DNA from: an uncultured Lachnospiraceae bacterium
GTDB lineage: Bacteria; Bacillota; Clostridia; Lachnospirales; Lachnospiraceae
NCBI GenBank assembly: GCA_902781215.1
Contig: CACZIO010000024.1
Coordinates: forward strand, 1 to 42,282
DNA length: 42,282 bases
Direction of reading: 5' to 3'
Shown: positions 35,971 to 42,282 of the stretch, piece after piece
Numbering within the stretch: the stretch's first letter is position 1
How the letters are laid out: each line of letters begins with the position of its first letter
Translations under genes and position numbers: made by a program
The notes under the pieces: model-generated
The model's input: only the letters and a program-made list of their open reading frames with translations
Told to the model about the DNA's origin: nothing
Databases searched by the model: none

Positions 35971-36657
35971 TTACTGTGTTACCCTGATAAGCTTCGCATT
36001 GATCCGTCCCATGACCTCTGTGTAATAGGCCAGCTCCTCATTAGAAAGCTCGTCCTCGTCGATCTTGTCCAGGGAGTCCATGGCCTCCGAATATTTCGAC
36101 ATGAAGTCCGCATATTCCATCAGCATGGACGCAGAGCTCTCCGGCGATGCATTGGAATATTTCTCCATGAATTCGACGTACTCGTCAAAAAAAGCCTCAT
36201 AGTCGTCCATCGATTTCTTGAACTCCGGCCGGATGCCGTCAACGGAATCTTCTCCGGCGTCACTGTCATCAGATTCTGTCCCTGAACCGGCTTCGCCGCC
36301 GGAATTGCCGGCATTATTATCATTGTCATTTTCATCCGTGTCTTCAGCAGAGCTGTCAGCCTCTTCCGCCTCCGTTTCTTCTGCAGACTGATCCGGCTCT
36401 TCCTCTTCCAGTGCGCCGCGGATATCCTCCTCTGCTTCCTCTGCAGCTTTCCGGGCTTCCTCCTCCGCCTGACGCGCAGCTTCCTCGGCCTCCTTCTGCG
36501 CATCGTCAGCGGATTTGTCCTCTTCAGCAATGGTCTCCTCTCCTGCAGAAGCTTCTTTCTTTTCTCCTCCGGAGCCACGTCCCCGGATCATGCCCAGGAT
36601 CAGGAGCACGACGATGACCAGGATCACCAGCGGCAGCTTTCTTTTTTTCTTCTTCAT
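35971..36657 (-). CDS. DUF6591-like membrane-anchored protein
   Basis: The 228-residue protein has a Lys-rich start and one hydrophobic segment (LPLVILVIVVLLILGMI). A very acidic Glu/Ala coiled-coil-like stretch follows (about 45-90), then an Asp/Asn/Gly-rich linker and a C-terminal helical domain of about 85 residues beginning RPEFKKSMDDYEAFFDEYVE. That domain resembles DUF6591, found in many Lachnospiraceae lipoproteins and membrane proteins of unknown function. The N-terminus lacks a lipobox, so it is probably a signal anchor with the domain outside. Start at 36657 was chosen because GGAGG lies 9 nt upstream; an ATG 15 nt earlier overlaps that site. Confidence 0.8.
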   Translation of the reverse strand: MKKKKRKLPLVILVIVVLLILGMIRGRGSGGEKKEASAGEETIAEEDKSADDAQKEAEEAARQAEEEARKAAEEAEEDIRGALEEEEPDQSAEETEAEEADSSAEDTDENDNDNNAGNSGGEAGSGTESDDSDAGEDSVDGIRPEFKKSMDDYEAFFDEYVEFMEKYSNASPESSASMLMEYADFMSKYSEAMDSLDKIDEDELSNEELAYYTEVMGRINAKLIRVTQ

Positions 36658-37078
36658 GATGTTTTCCTCCATTTTTCGATGCCTGAATAAACGTAAGAAC
36701 GCTGATACAGGCCGTTTTCCTGCAGGCCGGCTGGTCCACTCTCCTGACCTTCCTGCGTTTAAGGCTCAACCGGTTCTTATACCGCATTTCATACCGCATC
36801 CGGCATGCCGGACCTGCCTGCCCCTCCAAATAGGATCAACATCAATATAGCGCCCGCCGGTATCTCTCTCCATGCAAAAAGCGGGGATTTGTTCCCCGCC
36901 TTTTACACCTGTATTTGTAATTTTCAGAATCTGTCTGCCTGGTTCTTTTTATCTCCGAAGCCGCAGTCAAGCCATATGGATCCGTTCCGGATGGTTCTCC
37001 CGTTTCTTCCGTTTTTCCCGTGTGTTTCTCTACGAGAGTCAATTCAGAACCGCCCGGATCTGTCCCCTGTGGCTCTCC
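36658..37078. other. Intergenic region with one terminator
   Basis: This 421-bp gap lies between two minus-strand genes. It contains the acyltransferase terminator (36876-36904), the palindrome CCGGCATGCCGG near 36802 and a repeated CGGTATGAAATGCGGTAT block near 36780. The DUF6591-like gene's promoter should lie here, but I see no strong match. No gene is visible. Confidence 0.5.
36876..36904 (-). terminator. Terminator of the acyltransferase gene
   Basis: GCGGGGA (36881-36887) pairs with TCCCCGC (36893-36899). On the minus strand it is followed by TTTTTGC. It lies about 180 nt past the stop at 37079; the plus strand has CTTTTA, so it may act both ways. Confidence 0.8.
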
Positions 37079-38368
37079 TTACGAGATCTTCCGACGATAG
37101 AGTCTGACCGGTATGCGGACTCTGCGCCCTCTGCAGAGCCGCGCCGTCCCGTCCATAAGCATGGCAAACAGGAGGATCCCCAGGTAGATCATGAGACACT
37201 GCATCCACTCTGAGTTCCTGTCAAACCAATAGGGGACAGCCCTGCGAAAAAGGGTCTGGGACACATACATGGGCAGGCTGATCCGGCCCAGCCAGGCAAA
37301 GACCGGGTGCCCGAATATGCCCGCATGGGACAGGACGCCCTCGCCGCTGAAGACGATGGCGACCGCAGCGGCCAGCAGGCAGAAGACGATCAGGGCATAG
37401 CAGCCCTCCATGGCGCTGCACATATAGGCGACGGACAGGGCAAGGCCGGTCAGGGCTGTCAGCGTGAGGATCCAGCGGCAGACCAACAGACGCAGGTCCG
37501 CCTTCCTGCGCGCAAACCAGGTACTGATCCTGCGGCTGATCTCAAAGGTTCCGGCACCGACGGAGATCTCCGCGAAAGCCCGGACATTGGTCTTATAGGT
37601 GATGAAGAACCAGTCGTCGATATCCCCCAGCCCCCCGGTCAGTACCATGATGGCTCCCAGCAGGGCAAAGCCCAGCACCGGGCCTGCAAAGCAGGTATAA
37701 AACCGGTAAAACCGCCTGCACAGGGGGTAGGCCAGGACCAGGGCGATCAGCATAGAGCTGATGTACCAGGTACAGCCGATGAAGGGCTTCCCCAGCCCGG
37801 TCCGCTGCAGGAAGAGGAGCGACGGCATCCGCAGGGCAAAATATTCCAGTGTCAGGGAACGGTCCGTGGCCAGACGGATAAGAGGCGTCAGGGCACAGGC
37901 TGCCAGATAAAATGGCAGGATGGCACGGGCCTTGTGTGCCACGAACTGGAGGGTCTCCTCCGCCAGCGCTTTGACCTGCCTGATCTTCCCTTTCAAAACC
38001 TGACCTGACAATCCCGGAAAATCCGGAATCACACAGTTTCCTGCGCGCAGAGCCTGTGCCCGGACTCTCTCTTCGCCCGATTCCTGCGCGCTTCGCTTCT
38101 GCTCTCCCGCTTCTGTCATGATCTTTTGATAGACCGATCTGGCCATCAGCCATCCTGTCACGAGGAAAAAGAACTCCACAGCGATATTGCCGTGCATGAA
38201 AAAGGTCACCGGGATCCCCCGGATGACGGCGACGACCTTCTGCTGGTCCCACAGGTCCAGATTGATATGAAAGAAAATGATGACGGACGTAAACAGAAAA
38301 CGGAGCAGCTCCACGCTGCCGTTTTTCCGGCTGATTCCCGTCCTGTTCTGTAAAAGTAACTGATGCAT
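37079..38368 (-). CDS. Membrane acyltransferase (acyltransferase 3 family)
   Basis: The 429-residue protein is an integral membrane acyltransferase of the Acyl_transf_3/OatA type. After a short polar start comes SVELLRFLFTSVIIFFHINLD, which carries the conserved histidine in the first membrane helix, and about ten hydrophobic segments follow. Such enzymes O-acetylate wall or exopolysaccharide sugars; there is no C-terminal SGNH domain. A charged insert of about 55 residues (GEQKRSAQESGEERVRAQ and onward) lies in an early loop. The acceptor is unknown. It is separated from its neighbours by terminator and repeat sequence, so it is probably monocistronic. Confidence 0.9.
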   Translation of the reverse strand: MHQLLLQNRTGISRKNGSVELLRFLFTSVIIFFHINLDLWDQQKVVAVIRGIPVTFFMHGNIAVEFFFLVTGWLMARSVYQKIMTEAGEQKRSAQESGEERVRAQALRAGNCVIPDFPGLSGQVLKGKIRQVKALAEETLQFVAHKARAILPFYLAACALTPLIRLATDRSLTLEYFALRMPSLLFLQRTGLGKPFIGCTWYISSMLIALVLAYPLCRRFYRFYTCFAGPVLGFALLGAIMVLTGGLGDIDDWFFITYKTNVRAFAEISVGAGTFEISRRISTWFARRKADLRLLVCRWILTLTALTGLALSVAYMCSAMEGCYALIVFCLLAAAVAIVFSGEGVLSHAGIFGHPVFAWLGRISLPMYVSQTLFRRAVPYWFDRNSEWMQCLMIYLGILLFAMLMDGTARLCRGRRVRIPVRLYRRKIS

Positions 38369-38585
38369 GTCTTCGATATTTCCTGAGACTGATATAATTC
38401 CGATCCTGATACTGCTGTCCTGCCGGCAAAAGCCTTGCCCGATTGATCATCGTCCTGCTGTACCGGCATCTTTCGTCAAAACAATGATTGGTTCTGTATA
38501 CAATTTGTCATTATGCATCTGAACCAGCCGGAATACAAGCTTTACAATTCCCCTTTCTGTGTTTTTTCAGGGGCAGACTGATCAC

Positions 38586-38646
38586 CACCAGAGACGGTTC
38601 TCCCGGTTCTTTTGTACCACCTGGATCCGTCCCTGGCGGTCTCTCC
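38586..38646. repeat. Large copy of the dispersed repeat
   Basis: Arms AGAGAC (38590-38595) and GTCTCT (38639-38644) enclose GGTTCTCCCGGTTC, GTACCACC and GGATCCGTCCCTGGCGG. Two diverged, oppositely oriented cores are present, so the whole can fold into one hairpin. It lies just past the MocR-gene stop on the minus strand. Confidence 0.65.
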
Positions 38647-38664
38647 AGCCGGTTTTTCTCAGGC

Positions 38665-40302
38665 TCAGCTCTTCCAGGCCTCATACAGCCTGCGAATGCC
38701 CTCTCTGATATGCTCCTCGTCGAGAGCGCCGAATCCCAGCAGAAAGGTCGGATTGACAACGGCCGTTTCGGTTCCGTCGGGCGTGCCCGGCAGCCTGTAG
38801 TCAGACATGCAGTAGACAACGACGCCGTGCTCCCCTGCGCGCCGGGCCAGTTCATGCTCCTCCTGGTCTGTTCCACAGTCCGGATGAACCCGGTTGGCCG
38901 GTGTAGATCCGGCCTGCGGCAGCTTTTCCAGAACCAGGTGGAGGCCGGCGCCCTCCCCGAGAACACGGAATCCATCCCTGAAGAGGTCGTAGTGTCTGAG
39001 CCGGGCCAGGAGCTCATCGTGGCGGGCGCGGTAGAGGCTTCGCATGCGGTTGAGGTGGCGTTCGAAATGTCCGTTCTTCATAAACTCATTGAGGATGCGC
39101 TGGTCGATCCTGGATACGGTGGAAGAAAAAAACCAGCACTTGTCCCGGTAGCGGTCCAGCAGGTCCGGCGGCAGGATCATGTAGCTGATGCGGATGGCCG
39201 GCGCGATTGCTTTTGAAAAGGTCCCGATATAGATCACGCGGCCTGTGTGATCCAGGGACTGGAGAGCGGGAATCGGCTTTCCCCGGTAGCGGAATTCCGA
39301 ATCATAGTCGTCCTCGATGATATAGCGGTCCGGTGCCTCCATGGCCCAGCTGAGCAGAGCGGCGCGGCGGGCGACCGGCATGACGCAGCCCATGGGAAAC
39401 TGGTGGGCCGGCATGGCATAGACCAGGTCGGCGCCTGAAGCAGCGACCGATTCGGGCATCATGCCGTCCTCATCCATGCGGACCGGGCAGAGCCGGTAGC
39501 CGAATGAGGAGAAGATCTGGGCTGCGCGCAGGTAGGAGGGATCCTCCATGGCCACCTTCCTGCCCTCTCCCAGAATGTGCCGCAGGAGCATCAGCAGGTA
39601 GTCGTTGCCCGCTCCTACAATAACCTGATCAGGGGTACACCGCACACCCCTGGAAAAATGCAGGTAGCGCGCGATCGTGGTCCGCAGGGTCCGGTCCCCG
39701 CCGGGCTCACTGTGGGAAAACATCTCGGAGTTGGCGTCCACCATGACCTCACGCATGATACGTTTCCAGGTGCTGTAGGGGAAGGCGGACATCTCCGTGT
39801 GCCGCAGGGAAAAATCGACCATATCCGTGCCTGAAACAGCGCTGGTCCCGGTACCGGTTCCGGATCCCGCTTCCTTTCCTGTTCCCCCGTCTGCACTGTC
39901 AGCTGTACCGCCAGGGACGTATTTTCCCAGCCGGGTCAGGGCGGCGGGATAAGCACTCCGGTAACCTTTTTTCGTCTCAGTCTCTTTCTCCCCCTCTTCC
40001 TCCTCTTCCGCGTCAGCGTTCGCCCCGCCGAAATGCAGGTCCTGCAGGTTTTCGATCTCGTTGACATAATAGCCGCTGTTCTTTTTGGCGCGGATATAAC
40101 CCTCCGAGAGGAGCTGGCTGTAGGCGAGCTCGGCGGTGCTGCGGGCTACATGGAGCCCTGCCGCGAGCGACCGCGTAGAGGGCAGGCGCTCATCCGCCTC
40201 GAGCGACCCCCGGCGGATCTCGTCGCGGATATAGGTGTAAATCTGGCGGTAAAGAGGCGTTCCCTCGTCCGCGCTCAGGCGGATATTCAGTTCCTGTGCC
40301 AT
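38665..40302 (-). CDS. MocR/PdxR-type GntR regulator with aminotransferase domain
   Basis: The 545-residue protein has an N-terminal GntR winged helix (about 10-85: TPLYRQIYTYIRDEIRRGSL, then LPSTRSLAAGLHVARST). An unusually long Glu- and Gly/Thr-rich linker (about 95-165) follows, then a fold-type-I aminotransferase domain with the PLP lysine in IGTFSKAIAP (Lys364). MocR proteins use PLP as effector; PdxR activates pdxST for vitamin B6 synthesis, others control GABA or taurine use. No pdx, gab or tau gene is in the window, so the target is unknown. The start at 40302 has GGGAG 8 nt upstream; the ATG at 40317 overlaps that site. It follows glnS after a terminator. Confidence 0.92.
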   Translation of the reverse strand: MAQELNIRLSADEGTPLYRQIYTYIRDEIRRGSLEADERLPSTRSLAAGLHVARSTAELAYSQLLSEGYIRAKKNSGYYVNEIENLQDLHFGGANADAEEEEEGEKETETKKGYRSAYPAALTRLGKYVPGGTADSADGGTGKEAGSGTGTGTSAVSGTDMVDFSLRHTEMSAFPYSTWKRIMREVMVDANSEMFSHSEPGGDRTLRTTIARYLHFSRGVRCTPDQVIVGAGNDYLLMLLRHILGEGRKVAMEDPSYLRAAQIFSSFGYRLCPVRMDEDGMMPESVAASGADLVYAMPAHQFPMGCVMPVARRAALLSWAMEAPDRYIIEDDYDSEFRYRGKPIPALQSLDHTGRVIYIGTFSKAIAPAIRISYMILPPDLLDRYRDKCWFFSSTVSRIDQRILNEFMKNGHFERHLNRMRSLYRARHDELLARLRHYDLFRDGFRVLGEGAGLHLVLEKLPQAGSTPANRVHPDCGTDQEEHELARRAGEHGVVVYCMSDYRLPGTPDGTETAVVNPTFLLGFGALDEEHIREGIRRLYEAWKS

Positions 40303-40337
40303 GCTGGTCTCCCTCATTCAGTGCATTCCAATGATAG

Positions 40338-40373
40338 AAAAGATCGCAGCTGTCCGGATGTCCAGCTGCGATC
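40338..40373 (-). terminator. Terminator of glnS
   Basis: GATCGCAGCTG (40342-40352) pairs perfectly with CAGCTGCGATC (40363-40373). On the minus strand it is followed by TTTTCTATC. It sits 20 nt beyond the glnS stop. Confidence 0.9.
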
Positions 40374-40392
40374 GTATTGATTTGGGATTGTA

Positions 40393-42096
40393 TTATTTCT
40401 TTCCGGGGAGCTTGAAGGAGCTCTTGAGGCCGACGATGCGGTTGAAGACAGGCGCACCGTCCGCCGAGTCCTTGTAATCCACGCAGAAATAGCCGTTGCG
40501 GACGAACTGGAAGCGCTCGAAGGGCTTTGCGTCCTTCAGTTCGGGTTCGACCATGGCGTCGCAGACCGTCAGGGAGTTGGGATTGAGGTTGAGGTCTCCG
40601 TTGTCGTCGTAGACGCCCTTCTCCTCATCGACGATGTTCTCATAGAGACGGGCCTTGACCGGGACCGCGGAATCTGCATGGACCCAGTGAATGGTGCCCT
40701 TGACCTTGCGGCCGGTAAAGCCGGACCCGCTCTTGGTCTCGGGATCATAGGTCACGTGCACGGCGGTGATATTGCCGTCCGCGTCCTTGTCGAAGCCGAC
40801 GCACTTGACGAAATAGGCGTACATGAGGCGCACTTCGTTGCCGGGGAAAAGGCGGTAATACTTCTTCGGAGGCTCCTCCATGAAGTCGTCGCGCTCGATC
40901 CACAGCTCGCGCCCGAAAGGGATCTGCCGCTTGCCTAGGTCGGGATTCTCCAGGTTGTTGTCCGCCTCCAGCATCTCGACCTCTCCCTCGGGATAGTTGT
41001 CGATGATGAGCTTGAGGGGATGGAGGACCGCCAGCATGCGCTTGCAGCCGGGCTTGAGGTCCTCGCGGATGCAGTACTCCAGCGCCGCGTAGTCCGCGGA
41101 GGAATTGCTCTTGGAGATGCCGCACAGGTCCACGAAGCGGCGGATGGACGCGGGGGTGTAGCCCCTGCGGCGCAGGCCGGAGATGGAGACCAGCCGGGGG
41201 TCATCCCAGCCGTCGACGATACCCTCCTCGACCAGCTTCTTGATATAGCGCTTGCCCGTGACCTGGTTGGTCAGGTACATCTTGGCGAACTCGATCTGTC
41301 TGGGCGGGTGGGGATATTCCGCTTCGCGCACGACCCAGTCGTAGAGCGGACGATGGTCCTCAAACTCCAGGGTGCACAGAGAGTGCGTGATGCCCTCAAT
41401 GGCGTCCTCGATCGGGTGGGCGAAGTCATACATGGGATAGATGCACCACTTGTCGCCGGTGTTGTGGTGGGACATGTGGGCGACACGGTAGATGATCGGA
41501 TCGCGCATGTTGATGTTGGGGCTGGCCATATCGATCTTGGCGCGGAGGGTCTTCTCACCGTCCGCGTACTCGCCGGCCCGCATGCGCTCAAACAGGTCGA
41601 GGTTCTCCTCGATACTGCGGTCGCGGTTGGGATCGTTCTTTCCGGGCTCGGTCAGGGTACCGCGGTATTCCCGCATCTGCTCGGCAGTCAGGTCGGAGAC
41701 ATAGGCCTTGCCCTTTTTGATGAGCTTCACCGCAACCTCATACATCTGCTCGAAATAATCGGAAGCGTAGAACAGCCTGTCCTCATAATCGGCGCCCAGC
41801 CACTGGACATCCTCCTTGATGGACTCGACGAACTCGATCTTCTCCTTGGTGGGATTGGTGTCGTCGAAGCGGAGGTTGAACTTGCCGCCGTATTCCTGGG
41901 CCATGCCGTAATTGAGCAGGATGCTCTTGGCGTGGCCGATGTGAAGATAGCCGTTGGGCTCGGGAGGAAAACGGGTGTGGACATTCGTATATACGCCCTC
42001 CTCCAGGTCCTTATCGATCTCCTGCTCGATAAAATGACGGCTTACCTTCTCTTCTTCCGGCGCTGCGGCCGTGATTTCAGGGTTCTTTTCACTCAT
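40393..42096 (-). CDS. glnS: Glutaminyl-tRNA synthetase
   Basis: GlnRS charges tRNA-Gln in the cytoplasm. The 567-residue enzyme has the class I HIGH motif in [14 protein letters not shown] (52-55), the amino-acid pocket DDTNPTKE, the GWDDPR and [17 protein letters not shown] blocks of GlnRS, and the C-terminal anticodon-binding domain through [15 protein letters not shown]. The KMSKS-equivalent loop reads [11 protein letters not shown] instead of the VMSKRKL form of E. coli; I believe this is a lineage variant, not damage. Start at 42096 (MSEKNPE) has AGGAG 11 nt upstream; the frame extends to 42186 without support. No T-box is recognisable in the 186 nt upstream that are visible. Confidence 0.95.
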   Translation of the reverse strand: MSEKNPEITAAAPEEEKVSRHFIEQEIDKDLEEGVYTNVHTRFPPEPNGYLHIGHAKSILLNYGMAQEYGGKFNLRFDDTNPTKEKIEFVESIKEDVQWLGADYEDRLFYASDYFEQMYEVAVKLIKKGKAYVSDLTAEQMREYRGTLTEPGKNDPNRDRSIEENLDLFERMRAGEYADGEKTLRAKIDMASPNINMRDPIIYRVAHMSHHNTGDKWCIYPMYDFAHPIEDAIEGITHSLCTLEFEDHRPLYDWVVREAEYPHPPRQIEFAKMYLTNQVTGKRYIKKLVEEGIVDGWDDPRLVSISGLRRRGYTPASIRRFVDLCGISKSNSSADYAALEYCIREDLKPGCKRMLAVLHPLKLIIDNYPEGEVEMLEADNNLENPDLGKRQIPFGRELWIERDDFMEEPPKKYYRLFPGNEVRLMYAYFVKCVGFDKDADGNITAVHVTYDPETKSGSGFTGRKVKGTIHWVHADSAVPVKARLYENIVDEEKGVYDDNGDLNLNPNSLTVCDAMVEPELKDAKPFERFQFVRNGYFCVDYKDSADGAPVFNRIVGLKSSFKLPGKK

Positions 42097-42171
42097 GCTG
42101 GTTTTTACTCCTGTCGTGGTTAAATTGTTAAATGCGGGTTTTCGCGCTGTTGCGACGCCTCCTCCCTTTTT

Positions 42172-42186
42172 TTGACTAATTGTCAA
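42172..42186. promoter_or_regulatory. Palindrome upstream of glnS
   Basis: TTGACTAATTGTCAA has perfect 5-bp TTGAC/GTCAA arms. It resembles a -35 box on either strand, but no -10 box lies at the right distance toward glnS, so its role is open. Confidence 0.25.
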
Positions 42187-42282
42187 TCAGGGCTGAGGAC
42201 TGCACCTCTCTGGCGAGTGAATAGGGCGGAGTCTTAGATGTACTTGGCGAAGCTTATAGGGAAGAGCAGGTAAATCGTCCGG

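Noticed and set aside
42097-42282. T-box riboswitch before glnS
   Set aside because: The visible 186 nt contain no GGGTGGNACCGCG-type T-box sequence or terminator/antiterminator pair; a more distant one would lie outside the window.

Overview
The window looks like chromosomal DNA of a GC-rich, strictly anaerobic Clostridia-type Firmicute, most likely Lachnospiraceae or a close relative. The evidence is an electron-bifurcating [FeFe]-hydrogenase (hydCBA) with its maturase gene hydE, a giant activase/2-hydroxyacyl-CoA dehydratase-like fusion protein, an SPRTG-anchored surface protein with InlB-type repeats, DegV and MocR-type proteins, AGGAGG ribosome binding sites and mostly minus-strand gene order. 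Species cannot be named from the sequence alone.

Layout. 1-6.0 kb (minus strand): hydE, hisC, a SAM methyltransferase, dapF, a VanX-like D,D-dipeptidase and a DUF362 protein cut by the window edge. 6.1-7.2 kb: a RelB-like/YoeB toxin-antitoxin pair whose toxin gene overlaps a PASTA-like lipoprotein gene. 7.5-13.3 kb: a DegV protein and the 1601-residue activase/dehydratase fusion. 13.8-15.1 kb: an orphan trpB on the plus strand with its own promoter and a bidirectional terminator. 15.4-20.3 kb (minus): radical SAM protein, cardiolipin synthase, HD-domain protein and MATE exporter. A 193-bp multi-hairpin palindromic element lies between the first two. 20.5-24.6 kb: hydCBA. It is divergent from a TetR-family gene, and the 0.5-kb spacer holds two dyads and three copies of a dispersed repeat. 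25.9-26.6 kb: a 5'-truncated ABC-transporter ATPase. 26.8-31.8 kb: an L,D-transpeptidase followed by a large cell-wall-anchored repeat protein. 32.2-35.8 kb (plus): a two-gene unit of an unknown 131-residue protein and a 1047-residue STAND/NB-ARC-like ATPase with kinesin-light-chain-type TPRs. 36.0-42.1 kb (minus): a DUF6591-like membrane-anchored protein, an acyltransferase, a MocR/PdxR-type regulator and glnS.

How it fits together. Fermentative redox metabolism is represented by hydCBA, hydE and the ATP-driven activase fusion. Envelope biology is represented by dapF, the VanX-like peptidase, the L,D-transpeptidase, the anchored repeat protein, cardiolipin synthase and the acyltransferase. 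The best candidate for an undescribed system is the small protein plus STAND-TPR ATPase at 32.2-35.8 kb. Its architecture matches NLR-like signalling or defence ATPases, but nothing in the sequence proves a defence role.

Three non-gene patterns stand out. One is a dispersed GAACCGTCCC / GGGACGGTTC element, often sitting directly on stop codons. The second is the palindromic hairpin element at 16.3-16.5 kb. The third is a striking number of otherwise conserved enzymes that carry lineage-specific low-complexity linkers.
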